This document shows positions 7,910 through 17,256 of a stretch of 64,000 nucleotides of DNA, piece by piece. Origin of the DNA: CBDFLS01 sp965249185. Its GTDB lineage: Bacteria > Chloroflexota > Dehalococcoidia > Lucifugimonadales > Australimonadaceae. The number at the start of each line of letters is the position of its first letter. Positions within the stretch are counted from its first letter, which is position 1. A program made the translations under genes and the position numbers. The notes under the pieces were generated by a model, which searched no databases, had not been told where the DNA came from, and saw only the letters and a program-made list of their open reading frames with translations. Where the stretch lies: assembly GCA_965249185.1 (NCBI GenBank), contig CBDFLS010000001.1, forward strand, positions 372,001 through 436,000, given 5' to 3'.

Positions 7910-8950
7910 TTAGAGTTTGTCGGTGCGGTTCGGAACCATAGGCGGGTCAAGAAGGCCAACCGCAGCCAACGTGTCTGTATCTCCTGTGTCCGACACAGCG
8001 ACTACGGTGCTGTCAGGGCACACTATATCGAAATGGAAATTAAGGTGGCGACCGAGCCCAAGCCCGAAATGTACGCCGGGATGACGCTCGTCGCCTAGGA
8101 AGTTGCCGCGTCGGAGTGGTCTGCAGGCCTCGTTGGTCCCGATCCCCAACTCGTGGATCTTGCGATACCGCTCATCTGAACTGAATAGTCGAAGCAGAGC
8201 CTCTGCACCTACAACCGCGCCGTTGTCCACGGGACGGACATCAGTTATCAGGCCATCCTCGATGGTCGCAATCACAGCATTGTTTGCTAGCACGGACATC
8301 TGCTTGTAGGTGGCGGCTGCCTCTGCACGTCCCAAGCCCGAGTCGCCTCGGTGTACCAGAGTCTCCCCTTGCAGAGTGACCTCGCCATCCATCGGCAAGA
8401 ACCTATCCGTGAACTCTCCAGATGGGTCCGTGAGGATACTCAGTTCTCCGGTTGGCAGCACGGTTTGCTGCGCGCGGCCAATAGGTCCATGCAGCGAGAA
8501 CCAGTATTCGCACTGCTGGTGCGCTAACTGGGCGACGGTCCCAGTACGCCGATCAATGATATGAAGTGCATCCGCGTCTTCGAAAAGGCCGAGTAAGGCT
8601 TCCTCGATCTCCAGCTGGCGCTCGTAGTTTGTGTTTCGGGTTGCCTCAATAATTGCCGCGAGCCCATCTGGTGTGACACCCGACGAGAAGAACGTCCAAC
8701 CAGCTATTCGAGCCGGTCCGAGTTCTTCCGAAGTGAAGTGCTTGAACTCAGAATCGGTAAGCCAGAGAACTGTAACTGGTTCATCGGACTGAAACACTGA
8801 CACGAGGTGGTCTCGCGATTCGTCTCCGTGCCATTCGAACTCGACTACCTTCGTGCCCACATCTTCGAGCTCAACGTGAGGTCGTATACTTGGCGAGCAT
8901 GCGAAGACTAGAGTCTCTTCGACGACTCCCGGAAACAGCCGTTCTACCAT
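7910..8950 (-). CDS. M29 (aminopeptidase T)-like protein
   Basis: A 346-aa protein whose C-terminal third resembles the M29 leucyl aminopeptidase fold: LGIGTNEACRPLRRGN, FLGDERHPGVHFGLG, and a final HFDIVCPDSTV-like strand. In M29 enzymes the Glu, His, Tyr and Asp residues of this region bind two metals; here only some seem kept, so activity is uncertain. The N-terminal half is not recognisable. It is the first large gene after a short candidate peptide and a hairpin, followed by GNAT, AMP-ligase and carrier genes. It could trim or bind a peptide substrate. Start ATG 8950 is weakly supported; a strong purine-rich GAGAGAGGA lies further upstream. Confidence 0.65.
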   Translation of the reverse strand: MVERLFPGVVEETLVFACSPSIRPHVELEDVGTKVVEFEWHGDESRDHLVSVFQSDEPVTVLWLTDSEFKHFTSEELGPARIAGWTFFSSGVTPDGLAAIIEATRNTNYERQLEIEEALLGLFEDADALHIIDRRTGTVAQLAHQQCEYWFSLHGPIGRAQQTVLPTGELSILTDPSGEFTDRFLPMDGEVTLQGETLVHRGDSGLGRAEAAATYKQMSVLANNAVIATIEDGLITDVRPVDNGAVVGAEALLRLFSSDERYRKIHELGIGTNEACRPLRRGNFLGDERHPGVHFGLGLGRHLNFHFDIVCPDSTVVAVSDTGDTDTLAAVGLLDPPMVPNRTDKL

Positions 8951-9017
8951 GTCTCGGTCGATGACCTGCCTGTTTATGATGTTCCTCTCTCACGCCTACG
9001 GTGTCCTTCGACTTGAG

Positions 9018-9052
9018 ACCACTGGAGGCCGGGGCTAGCGGCCTCCAGTGGT
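9018..9052 (-). promoter_or_regulatory. 13-bp perfect stem-loop between peptide ORF and M29-like gene
   Basis: The stem ACCACTGGAGGCC pairs perfectly with GGCCTCCAGTGGT around a 9-base loop. In the transcribed direction it follows the short ORF stop by 13 bases and precedes the operon. No T-tract follows, so it is more likely a processing, stability or attenuation hairpin than a simple terminator. Confidence 0.7.
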
Positions 9053-9065
9053 CCTATTGCACTCC

Positions 9066-9125
9066 CTAACCCTGAAGTGCGTCGTAGTGGCCGTAGCGCA
9101 CTACTCGCTGCGTGATCTTCTTCAC
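9066..9125 (-). CDS. Candidate 19-aa peptide at the head of the operon
   Basis: A GTG at 9125 is preceded by the purine-rich AAAGGGGGG six bases upstream. It opens a short frame encoding V-K-K-I-T-Q-R-V-V-R-Y-G-H-Y-D-A-L-Q-G before TAG. A longer in-frame extension to ATG 9248 exists (60 aa) but lacks a comparable ribosome binding site. The peptide is basic with two Tyr and one His near its end. Its position, peptide then hairpin then enzymes, is that of a ribosomal precursor peptide. No family match is known to me and it could be a chance ORF or a leader peptide. Confidence 0.4.
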   Translation of the reverse strand: MKKITQRVVRYGHYDALQG

Positions 9126-9860
9126 AGCATGCCCCCCTTTCTCTACGTTATCCTGGCGACAACGATGGATTGACACGCGCTGGACCATCGCCTCAAGGCT
9201 TAGATCCACCTCGCATCCGATGAATGGCCACGGATATAGTACGAACATTCATGATTCCTGCTCGTTCACAATCTGTGGTCCTGTAAGGACACGCCGGCCG
9301 GAGCGCATGGATGACTTGAGTTCCACATGAAGTTTCATCTGCGGTCGGTTTCTGATTGCTTGCAGTCTCTATATTCCGATAGACTCTATTCCATCTGCCG
9401 AACTCAGTCAACCAAAGAAGCTACATCTACAAAAACAGTGGGGGGATACCCCTCGTTCCTTTGGGTCTTCGGGTGAGGCTGGTCTTGGACCGGCTGGCCG
9501 TTGAGCGTGGCCAGCCGGAGCTGATCATGGTGGAAATCAGCCCTGAAGTCAGGAGGGAAGGTGCCTTGGACGCGTCGGCGTATACTCATGATGTGCCTGC
9601 ATTTCATCGACCGACAAAGCGGTGTAGAGTGCTTACATCGAGAGCTTCTACTGACGGCTGCGCGACTAGCGCTCAACGAGCACTTGGTTCATCAGCGTCC
9701 CCACGGCCATACCATCGTGGAGGCCTGCCGGGAAGGCCACTAGCCGTCCCGGCTGCTCGGGCGCCCTTGGGCAACCGGACACGCGAGGAATTCACAAACA
9801 GGTAGCTAAGAAAACTCGGTCGGACTCTAGGACTCTCTGACCTAATCCAGGGGGCAGGTC
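9126..9860. other. Degenerate sequence without a supported gene
   Basis: Short overlapping frames occur on both strands but none has a recognisable product or ribosome binding site. A small inverted repeat, CTGGCC-N9-GGCCAG, lies near 9490-9513. The part at 9420-9760 has higher GC and looks like an old insertion remnant, but I cannot assign it. A promoter for the minus-strand operon is expected near 9130-9250 but is not obvious. Confidence 0.4.
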
Positions 9861-10156
9861 ATGACTGCTGACAAGGTTGCGATTCGGATGCCGACTTGGT
9901 CTAAGCTCAGGCCATATCCTTCGCTAACGGTTGGGTGGCGCCGTCATCAGAAACTGATCCTGCTGCGGTGACGCTGGTTTGCCTCCCGCATGCCGGAGGT
10001 TCTGCGCAGCTGTTTAGGGAGTGGCCCCAGCGCCTCGGTTCAGGAATCCGAGTCGCCGGTATGCAGTTACCCGGAAGGCTCAACCGATTCGAGTGCATTC
10101 AGGCCAAACGGTTCCTTGATATCGTCAGGTCGAGCCTAGTGACGTACCTCGTGTGA
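9861..10156 (+). pseudogene. Type II thioesterase, N-terminal remnant
   Basis: From about 9959 the frame reads VTLVCLPHAGGSAQLFREWPQRLG and later VAGMQLPGRLNRF, the N-terminal region of the GrsT/RifR-type editing thioesterases that accompany NRPS and PKS systems. A frame starting at ATG 9861 (after GGGGGCAGGTC) gives WSKLRPYPSL, which fits the usual start of the family but is shifted relative to the conserved part, so one frameshift is present. The gene stops at about 75 residues of the normal 240 or so, before the catalytic GHSMG region. It is non-functional but supports a former NRPS context. Confidence 0.72.
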
Positions 10157-10309
10157 TCTCCGCTCGAACGACATAGAGGTTGGTGAGTATTTTACCGGTT
10201 CTCCCGACGATGACAGCTAGCAAGTTCGTATGGCACCATCGACCTGGCAGATATCTCAACTGGGAACGTGTCAGCATACGGCGAACTGAGTAGTGCCGGA
10301 GTGCGTGCA

Positions 10310-11269
10310 ATGGAATTCGACAAAGAGCTCGCAAGAGCGGCGGCAGCCGAGCCCATCTACGACCTTGGTGATCCAGCCTTGATTCGGCAACGGATCAAGA
10401 AGTTCTCGATGTTAGTGAACATGATGCCTCGAGTGAAAGTCTTGGAGCGAGAAGTAGAGATAGCTGAACGCCAGATTCCGGGCGCTTCTGGTTCGATGGA
10501 CATTCCCGCCCGCCTTTACCGAGTCCCAGCAGCCCGAACGCCTGGTCCCTGCGTGCTGTTCTTCCATGGGGGAGGCTACGTAACGGGCGACCTCGACACT
10601 GAGCACGCAAGGTGCCTGGAGATTGCGAAGGGCACTGGGTTCCTGGTCGTTTCGATTGAGTATCGGCTGGCACCCGAGCACCAGTTTCCTGCAGCCGTCG
10701 ACGACTGCTACCAAAGTCTCGTATGGCTACAGGCTTCAAGTCGCGAGTTAGCAGTGGACCTGGATCGAGTAGCGGTTTGCGGACCGAGCTGTGGAGGCGG
10801 TTTGGCGGCGGCGGTGGCGCTTATGACCAGGGACCGCAGCGGGCCAAAGGTGTTATTCCAGATGTTGCTTTATCCCGCCCTTGACGACAGGCTGGAGTCT
10901 CCTTCAATGCTCTGTTTCGTGGACACTCCGAGGTGGAACAGAGCCAACACGCAGCAGATGTGGAATCACTATCTAGGCAAGCACCGTACCGCCGTTTCCA
11001 TCTACGCCGCGCCAGCTCGGGCATCGCAGCTCGAGGGACTCCCGAGCGCCTACATAATGACTGCCGAGATGGACCCGCTACGGGACGAAGGGATCGAGTA
11101 TGCGAGCCGACTCTTAGCCGCGGGGGTCTCCGCCGAGGTCCACCAGTATCCGGGCGCCTATCATGGATTCGACACGCTGGCGAGCCCGCTGATCTCTCGC
11201 CGGGCTCGAGGTGAGCAAGTTGCAGTGTTGCAGCGGGCCCTAGCTAACCGCGAGATCGACTGGGCCTGA
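10310..11269 (+). CDS. Alpha/beta hydrolase, hormone-sensitive-lipase type
   Basis: A protein of about 319 aa with the oxyanion motif HGGG in VLFFHGGGYVTGD, the nucleophile elbow GPSCGGG (family consensus GDSAGG; Ser is kept), the acid in EMDPLRDEG, and His in YHGFD. It should hydrolyse esters or amides of small substrates. ATG 10310 is preferred because the family begins with a short helix of this kind; an upstream GTG at 10268 is in frame. It lies among NRPS-type genes in the plus-strand part of the island and may act as an off-loading or tailoring esterase, which is inference. Confidence 0.85.
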   Translation: MEFDKELARAAAAEPIYDLGDPALIRQRIKKFSMLVNMMPRVKVLEREVEIAERQIPGASGSMDIPARLYRVPAARTPGPCVLFFHGGGYVTGDLDTEHARCLEIAKGTGFLVVSIEYRLAPEHQFPAAVDDCYQSLVWLQASSRELAVDLDRVAVCGPSCGGGLAAAVALMTRDRSGPKVLFQMLLYPALDDRLESPSMLCFVDTPRWNRANTQQMWNHYLGKHRTAVSIYAAPARASQLEGLPSAYIMTAEMDPLRDEGIEYASRLLAAGVSAEVHQYPGAYHGFDTLASPLISRRARGEQVAVLQRALANREIDWA

Positions 11270-11838
11270 TTCCTCGGTGCCAATCAGCGCCTAGCGGCTT
11301 CTATTAGGGTACGCTTCCAGAGATGACATTAGCCTGACGCCAACGGCATCCTCGGAGTCGGTGTCCAGGGTTATTGCCAGCACTCGGACATCAGGTAATT
11401 CGCCGCATTCGTGGGCTATCGCTCCCACATAGTCCTTGGACACTGCTAGTGGAGCAATCCCACTCGACAGAGCTACGACTTGAGAATAGGAGAGATCCAT
11501 GTATGGCAGACCCAACTGGTTCGGTCTGCGGCGTCAGTAAACACGATTTTTGAAAGACGAGAGACGCATGAATGCGAGATAGTAGAGAAATTCTACTTCA
11601 ATGAGGACCGGCGACGGTTCATTGTATGTCGCGGATTGCTGAGAATGGTACTCAGCCGATATTTGGACAGTGATCCAAGCAGATTACACTTCAAATATAA
11701 TGAGTTTGGCAAGCCCGCTTTATCTGATGCCATTCATGAAAAGATTCGATTCAACGTATCGCATTCAGGAGAAATCGCGCTTTATGCAATTGCCTTGGTT
11801 CAAGAGATGGGAATAGATTTGGAATTTATCCGTCTAAA

Positions 11839-13541
11839 CCCGAATCCACCGAAGGACACCGATGGACGGCGTGAGGACAGCGGAAGGGGGTGGGTGAGGG
11901 AGCTACAGGGGAGATGGCCTGGGGTCTTGGGGTAGATGGGAGGCCGGCGGCCGGTCTTCAGTCGCCGCATAGGGCCCCTAAGGCCCTATGCGGGAGTGCG
12001 ATGCGCGGGATGGCGAGAGGATACGCAGCAGGGGACTCTCGCGACCGGGGTGGCGCGAGATTGCGGGGACGTTGGGTCAGTTGCCGGCTGGCCGTCAGGC
12101 CGGGAACGGAATGGCTTGCAGCCGGGCCAAGGCGCGACTGAACTGGGTTTCCCAAGGCCAGCGCCGGGGGAGATGCAAAGTGAGGCGGCGCGCCGAGCGG
12201 GTGATCCGTCCCACCAGAGCGAAGACCCGCCGCCTGAGGGTCTTGGTGATCACGGTCCGCTCGCCCAGACCAATCCGCGCCGTCCAGCGGGCCAGGTTAT
12301 GCGCCATCACCTGGACCGCCAGCCAGGCGCCGTTGGCGGCGAAGCGCGCCGACGGCATGTGGTTCAGCCCGACGCCGTACTTGAGGTCGCGTATGGCGTT
12401 CTCGACCTCGGCGTGGCGGCGATGATCGGCCTCCAGTTCCAGCGTCTCCCCATCGCGGTCGGTGATGAAGGCGTGATAGCTGTATCTGGCGAAGAGGGCG
12501 AGCTGGGAACCGGGCGTCGGCTTCACCCGCCGGACAATGAGCCGCACCGGCGCGGCGTCCGGCTTGGTCTGGAACGGGGTGTAAGTCGTCTCGGCGACAT
12601 CGGCGGCACCGTCCATCCAGTAGGGAATGGGAGTCCAGTCCTCCTCTGGTATCGCCTCGATCAGGTCCCGCAGGCTGGCGCGCTGGCGGATGGTGATAGA
12701 GAAGCGGACATCCATTTCCCGGCAGGCGGCAACGACAGTGTGGGCGTAGAAGCCGCTGTCGGCCCGCACCGTGAGTTGTCCCCTGGCCCCGCCGTAGCGC
12801 ACCCGCCCCACCGTCTCACGCAGGAAGTGGGCGGCGCCACGGGCGGTGTTGGCCCGGCCCTCGCGCAGCCGGGACATCAGCACCTTGCCGGTGCCGGCGG
12901 CAATGGCCAGCAGCGGGTGATAGCCGCGGGCGCCGGTATAGCCGTGGTGGCGCGCTCCCTCCTTGGCCAGTCCATAGGTCTCGCAGATGGTCGAGTCCAG
13001 GTCGATGGTCAGGGGCGAGTCGCCGGGTCCGGCCCCAGCGGCCCAGGCCCGGGCCAACAACTGGCGGCTCACGCGGTCGAGTTGACGGACATGCCCCCAC
13101 CGGAAGCTGCGCAGGAAGGTCCCCAGGGTGGATGGCGCCTTGACCACGCAGCCTAGAACACCGACCGTCCCACCAGCGCGCAGCGCATCGGCGTCGTCGA
13201 TGCAGTCGCCGCCTGCCAGCGCGGAAGCGACCAGCGTCAGCATCTTGTCCCCAGTGTTCGCCCGTCCCGGCGCTCCGCCGAGGTCAAGGTGATGGTCGAC
13301 GAGTTCCCGCAGGCCCAGGTGCCGGGCTAGGGTGGCCGGCAGGAGCAGGCCGGCATTGGCCACCAGGCGATGGTCGTCAAAGAGGATGCGGATACGGTCG
13401 GGTTTGTTCTGTGGCAGCATCTATTGGGTGCTCCTTGTTTCCGGGCGGGTTTCTGTTCCAAAACCATTATCCCAGATTCAGAGGAGCACCCGCTGGCTTC
13501 TTCAAGGGCTGTCCCCAAGGACGTCCTTCGGTGGATTCGGG
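11839..13541 (-). mobile_element. IS1380-family insertion sequence, copy A
   Basis: A 1703-bp element with terminal inverted repeats CCCGAATCCACCGAAGGAC, flanked by the 5-bp duplication CTAAA (11834-11838 and 13542-13546). It has inserted into a PPTase gene. Other copies are at 17257, 29932 and 32780. Confidence 0.93.
12095..13420 (-). CDS. IS1380-family transposase, copy A
   Basis: A 441-aa transposase beginning MLPQNKPDRIRILFDDHRL. Family features include the catalytic Asp region LTIDLDSTICETYG, the strand QLTVRADSGFYAH, and the Glu region HAEVENAIRDLKYG followed by NGAWLAVQVMAHNLARW. The frame is intact. Compared with the other copies it has a Lys in place of Glu at about residue 183 (GTGKVLM), otherwise nearly identical, so the copies are recent. 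Confidence 0.93.
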   Translation of the reverse strand: MLPQNKPDRIRILFDDHRLVANAGLLLPATLARHLGLRELVDHHLDLGGAPGRANTGDKMLTLVASALAGGDCIDDADALRAGGTVGVLGCVVKAPSTLGTFLRSFRWGHVRQLDRVSRQLLARAWAAGAGPGDSPLTIDLDSTICETYGLAKEGARHHGYTGARGYHPLLAIAAGTGKVLMSRLREGRANTARGAAHFLRETVGRVRYGGARGQLTVRADSGFYAHTVVAACREMDVRFSITIRQRASLRDLIEAIPEEDWTPIPYWMDGAADVAETTYTPFQTKPDAAPVRLIVRRVKPTPGSQLALFARYSYHAFITDRDGETLELEADHRRHAEVENAIRDLKYGVGLNHMPSARFAANGAWLAVQVMAHNLARWTARIGLGERTVITKTLRRRVFALVGRITRSARRLTLHLPRRWPWETQFSRALARLQAIPFPA

Positions 13542-13853
13542 CTAAATAATAACGCTGTGACAATCGCGAAGCGATTCTTTTCACCCCTTGAAGTTGACTT
13601 GCTACTTAGTCTTCCTGAAAAAATGCGAGGTGAAGCTTTCTATCGGTGCTTCACTCGCAAAGAGGCATACCTAAAGGCGAGGGGGGATGGGCTGTCAATT
13701 CCCCTGAGGGCATTTGACGTGTCGTTCATGCGCGATGAGTCTGCAGCTTTGCTGAAATTTGAAGGAAGCCCGGAGGAAGTGGCGCGCTGGTCGTTATATG
13801 GTGTTAGTCCGGGTAAGGGATATGTGGCCTCACTCGCTGTGGAGGGTTCTTGA

Positions 13854-14475
13854 GAGCGTCTCAATTTGTGGCGGTTGCACGGTGCTGATTCCAATTAACT
13901 CTGTTAACTTCTACTAAGTAAGCCGAATTAGAACAAGAGCATTCGACGGCGGAGGTAGAATCAGGAGCCTGTAGCTGTTCCTGAGTGCGAAACTGATGCT
14001 TCGCTTTAGAAAGGACACCGGAGCTGTTTTGGAAACAGCAGAATCTCCCTTCCACCTGCCAAGCTCACTCTCACTAACGGCAGTCGACGTGGTGAGCCCT
14101 TCTGAAGAATCCGTTTTTGTTCCTTCGCACCTTCCTCTGATGGGCAAGCCTCTTGGTTATTGGTCCTACTTGATGGTTGGGAAAGATGCGTATTGATCAC
14201 GACTATGGAAGCGAAAAAGAGGGAAAGGAAGTACAGATGTGGGCTTCTACTATCGTTCGACTTGGCGAAGCGTTTCCTAATTTCTCCTTGATATGGTCTC
14301 TGCTTAGTACCTCAATGTCACGACAGCATACTCCTTGCAAAAGGATAATACTCTACATTCAGGATGCATCTCTGGATTCCCCTATTAACAAGAGATGGCT
14401 TGATACGGATAGCCAATCATGGGCACTCAAACATAGATACCCAAGACGTGATGTGATCCGCCTAACTAATTAGCA
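13854..14475. other. AT-rich stretch with only short unassigned ORFs
   Basis: Between the PPTase remnant and the transglutaminase-like gene there are plus-strand frames of 66 codons (13996-14196) and 98 codons (14177-14473, TTG start). Neither resembles a family I know or has a clear ribosome binding site. They may be remnants of a gene, or noise. Confidence 0.4.
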
Positions 14476-15402
14476 ATGACTGGGCAATCCTCAAACCAAG
14501 CAAGTCAGGCTGAATTGATCGACCTAATCACAAGGCTGAAGCTGGTGGCCGATGGTTTGAAGTCGTTCACAGTTAAGTCGATGGATGCACGCTCATTATA
14601 TGGCATCAACGACTCCTTAATGGCCGAGCTTATGTCGCTGGGGTTGCCGCATGAGCAACGCGATCACTCTCTAACGTTCGACGAAAATGATTTGTACAAC
14701 GTGGCTTTGTATTTACGGCTTCCCTCTGTACATCGGACCGCCATGAGATCCTGGGCAAGTACTCTTGAACAATTCGGCCAAGCTGAGGAGCAGCTATTTC
14801 ATTTGGAATATCGTGTCTTGCAATCTCCGCTTCTTGTGGAGAGCCCACGAAAAGTGACTGCAGTCGTTTCCCCGACAGAGAAAAGGTATGTGTATGTATG
14901 GCCCGGAGAAACTGCACTAGAAATAGAAGTTCCCATACGAGCCGTCTGGCCATTGGCTCCGCCGCAACTTGAGGAAGTCATTATAGCGCTGTCAGGCCGA
15001 TTGGAATTTTTTGCTCTTCCTGAAGCTCTTACGACAACTACAATTTTCAGTCAAACCAATGGGCTCGCCGAATGTGCGGTTGGCTCCCGGATGCTGCGTG
15101 ATGAATGTGAATCGCTCGGATTTGAAGCACGTCAAATGTTCGGGCTATTTCTATCCGTACCAGTTGCATTTCCGACAACGTGGACAGAAGTTCTGTTAGA
15201 GGGCGAATGGGTCCCATTTGACCCGCTACTCTTAAATCTCCTGCACCTCCACACAAGACTATCCACAGATAGCTGGCCCATTACGCGATCGTTGGGATCA
15301 ATCGTCTTACCTATGGCAAATAATGCTTGCGACTTAGTAACCTACAATGGCCAAACTGTTCCAACTAGTTACATCACAAAGTTGGTAACAGCTGGCCTTT
15401 AG
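14476..15402 (+). CDS. Transglutaminase-like protein with altered catalytic His
   Basis: A 308-aa protein. Residues about 200-255 follow the transglutaminase core: NGLAECAVGSRML (nucleophile Cys), a GFEARQMFGLF strand, then TTWTEVLLEGEWVPFDP, where most members have HAW-EV and FDP. The Cys and Asp positions are kept but the His position reads Thr. The N-terminal 190 residues are unassigned. Transglutaminase homologues form amide bonds between carrier-bound substrates in andrimid biosynthesis (AdmF), so a similar role beside free-standing carrier and condensation proteins is possible. The loss of His argues for a changed or lost activity. Confidence 0.55.
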   Translation: MTGQSSNQASQAELIDLITRLKLVADGLKSFTVKSMDARSLYGINDSLMAELMSLGLPHEQRDHSLTFDENDLYNVALYLRLPSVHRTAMRSWASTLEQFGQAEEQLFHLEYRVLQSPLLVESPRKVTAVVSPTEKRYVYVWPGETALEIEVPIRAVWPLAPPQLEEVIIALSGRLEFFALPEALTTTTIFSQTNGLAECAVGSRMLRDECESLGFEARQMFGLFLSVPVAFPTTWTEVLLEGEWVPFDPLLLNLLHLHTRLSTDSWPITRSLGSIVLPMANNACDLVTYNGQTVPTSYITKLVTAGL

Positions 15403-15702
15403 CTGGATCAGGGCAATCACAGGTCAATTTTGGGAAATAGACTAGCTCAGATGGTTAACATATCGACCTCAGAGTAAGATCCTGAAGTACTCCTTACACG
15501 CTCCCATTTTCGCTACGTTGGAAAGAGAGGGTTAACATTAAGTTCCCTGACATTTTGTCAAGTGTGAAGCATAAGCCTATGATACATGTTCAGGTTGCTT
15601 TTGAATGTTCGACTTCAAAGCTGGTATAGGACCTTTGTTCCAAAGCCGATTACATGCACTGAACGCGATACTTCTCAACTAGATCAGATTTAGATGGTCC
15701 CA
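15403..15702. other. No supported gene
   Basis: A low-GC spacer between the transglutaminase-like gene and an IS3-type element. A segment near 15446-15495 faintly resembles a tRNA D-arm but does not fold into a cloverleaf by eye. Confidence 0.4.
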
Positions 15703-16918
15703 TCCCCAAAAACTGGTCCAGCCAGAATGTGAGTCTTCAGGGATAATCCGCCGAGAGAAGGAGGAGTCCATGAAAACTTCGCGGTACAGCCCCGAGCAGA
15801 TCACCTTCGCCCTGCGCCAGGCCGAGAACGGCGTGCCCCCTACCGAGGTCTTCCGGAAGATGGGCATCAGCGAGCAGACCCTTCGACAGACTCAGGGCAG
15901 GCTCTTCTACCGTTGGAAGAAACAGTTCGTAGGGATGGGGGTCGCCGAGGTGCGGCGGCTCAAGGTATTGGAGGAGGAGAACCGGAAGCTGAAGCAGCTG
16001 GTGGCTGACCTGAGCCTGGACAAGCAGATGCTCCAGAATGTGCTGCGAAAAAAGCCCTCGGCCTGTTCTCCAGCGGGACCACGTCCGCTATCTCGAGGGG
16101 GCATACGGGGTGAGCGAGCGGCAGGCATGTGGGGTGCTGTGCTGCTGGCGCTCATCCCACCGATACCGGAGTGTGGCGGACGAACAGGCGGCCTTGCGGA
16201 TGCGGGACTTGGCGACAGCGCGGGTGAGCTTCGGCTACCGGCGGCTCTATGTGTTGCTGCGGCGGGAGGGATGGCACGTGAATCACAAGCGGGTGCACCG
16301 GCTCTACCAGCTCGAAGGGCTCAAAATCCGGGCCAAACGGCCGCGCCGGCACGTCTCTAGCAGTCGGCGTGAGGTTCGGACAACGGCAACGAGACGGGAC
16401 GAGCGCTGGAGCATGGATTTCATGAGCGATGAGCTCTTCGATGGACGGCGGGTCCGGGTCTTAACGATAGTGGACCACTTCACCCGTGAGAGTCCGGCCG
16501 TGGCGGTGGACGTTAGCATCAAGGGGCACCAGGTCGTGGGTGTGTTGGCGGACCTGGCCCTCCGGGGCCGGGTGCCTTAGACGATCGCGGTGGATAACGG
16601 GAGCGAGTTCATTTCAAAAGCGCTGGACCAATGGGCCTACCTCAACGGCGTGGAGATGGACTTCAGCCGTCCGGGTAAGCCCACGGACAATGCGATGATC
16701 GAGTCGTTCAATGCCCTACTACGGGCTGAATGCTTGAACGAGAGCTGGTTCCTGACCCTCGGCGACGCTCGGGACAAGATTGATGGTTGGCGACACTACT
16801 ACGATACCGAGCGCCCCCATGGGGCTCTTGGTGACCTGTCTCCGAAGGAGTTCATGCTGGTATCATTACCGGCCAGATAACTCGAATGGCTCACACGCCG
16901 ACTGGTACAAAGATGGGG
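15703..16918 (+). mobile_element. IS3-family element, inactivated
   Basis: The left end, near CCCCAAAAACTGGTCCAGCC, is shared with a fragment at 26776-26915. The right end, near GACTGGTACAAAGATGGGG, is an imperfect inverted match, so boundaries are approximate. I see no clear target duplication. Confidence 0.7.
15770..16880 (+). pseudogene. IS3-family transposase (orfA-orfB) with internal stop
   Basis: OrfA starts MKTSRYSPEQITFALRQ and has the leucine-zipper-like segment RRLKVLEEENRKLKQL. It carries an eight-residue insertion (LRQTQGRL) inside the normally contiguous SEQT-FYRWKKQF stretch. OrfB (from about 16038) contains the IS3 motifs YRRLY, RWSMDF, DNGSEF and HYYDTERPHGAL. A TAG at 16578-16580 interrupts it just before TIAVDNGSEF, within the DDE domain. 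The element is therefore dead unless the stop is suppressed. Confidence 0.85.
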
Positions 16919-17022
16919 TGCGGTCCAATCAGGGACGGACTAACTTTCAATATGGTACAAATGCTCGGGGCAGGTCAGTCACGCTGGTACTCCCAACAGG
17001 CGATCGTCATTTAACAACGTAC

Positions 17023-17043
17023 CAGCCTGCTAATTGCAGGCTG
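17023..17043 (+). promoter_or_regulatory. Hairpin upstream of the exporter gene
   Basis: CAGCCTGC and GCAGGCTG pair perfectly around TAATT, 50 bases before the MFS frame opens. There is no T-run, so its role is unclear. Confidence 0.35.
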
Positions 17044-17256
17044 TGAGGTCCATAACGTATTCCAGTACGGATCAACGAATTGTAGTGCAATTGTGAGGAT
17101 CTTAGGTTTGAAGCCGCGAGTGATCCTACATTTACGTTCCCTCTTTGCGATGCCAGTGCTCGTAAACCGCAATTATCGCCTTTGGTGGATTACATCCACA
17201 GCTATTATGTTAAGCCAAACCATGTTCGCCATTATAATGAGTTGGCAGGTCCTTAA

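Larger units (their letters stand above)
11480..13853 (+). pseudogene. Sfp-type 4'-phosphopantetheinyl transferase split by IS1380
   Basis: The 5' part (11480-11838) ends with RFNVSHSGEIALYAI and GIDLEF, the first PPTase signature. The 3' part (13547-13853) contains RFFSPLE and FYRCFTRKEAYLKARGDGL, the second signature with the KEA motif. Removing the IS and one CTAAA duplication gives one frame of 221 aa, the normal Sfp length, reading GIDLEFIRLNNNAV at the join. The enzyme would activate carrier proteins such as those at 5622 and 26483. The TTG/ATG start is uncertain. It is inactive as assembled. Confidence 0.9.

Noticed and set aside
9461..9805. Plus-strand frame of 114 codons
   Set aside because: It resembles no family, overlaps frames on the other strand, and lies in a degenerate stretch.
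11291..11515. Minus-strand open frame of 74 codons before the PPTase
   Set aside because: No recognisable domain or ribosome binding site; it overlaps the start of the PPTase on the other strand.
15446..15495. Segment with a tRNA-like D-arm (TAGCTCAGATGGTTA)
   Set aside because: No matching acceptor stem, anticodon stem or T-arm can be drawn, so it is not supported as a tRNA.
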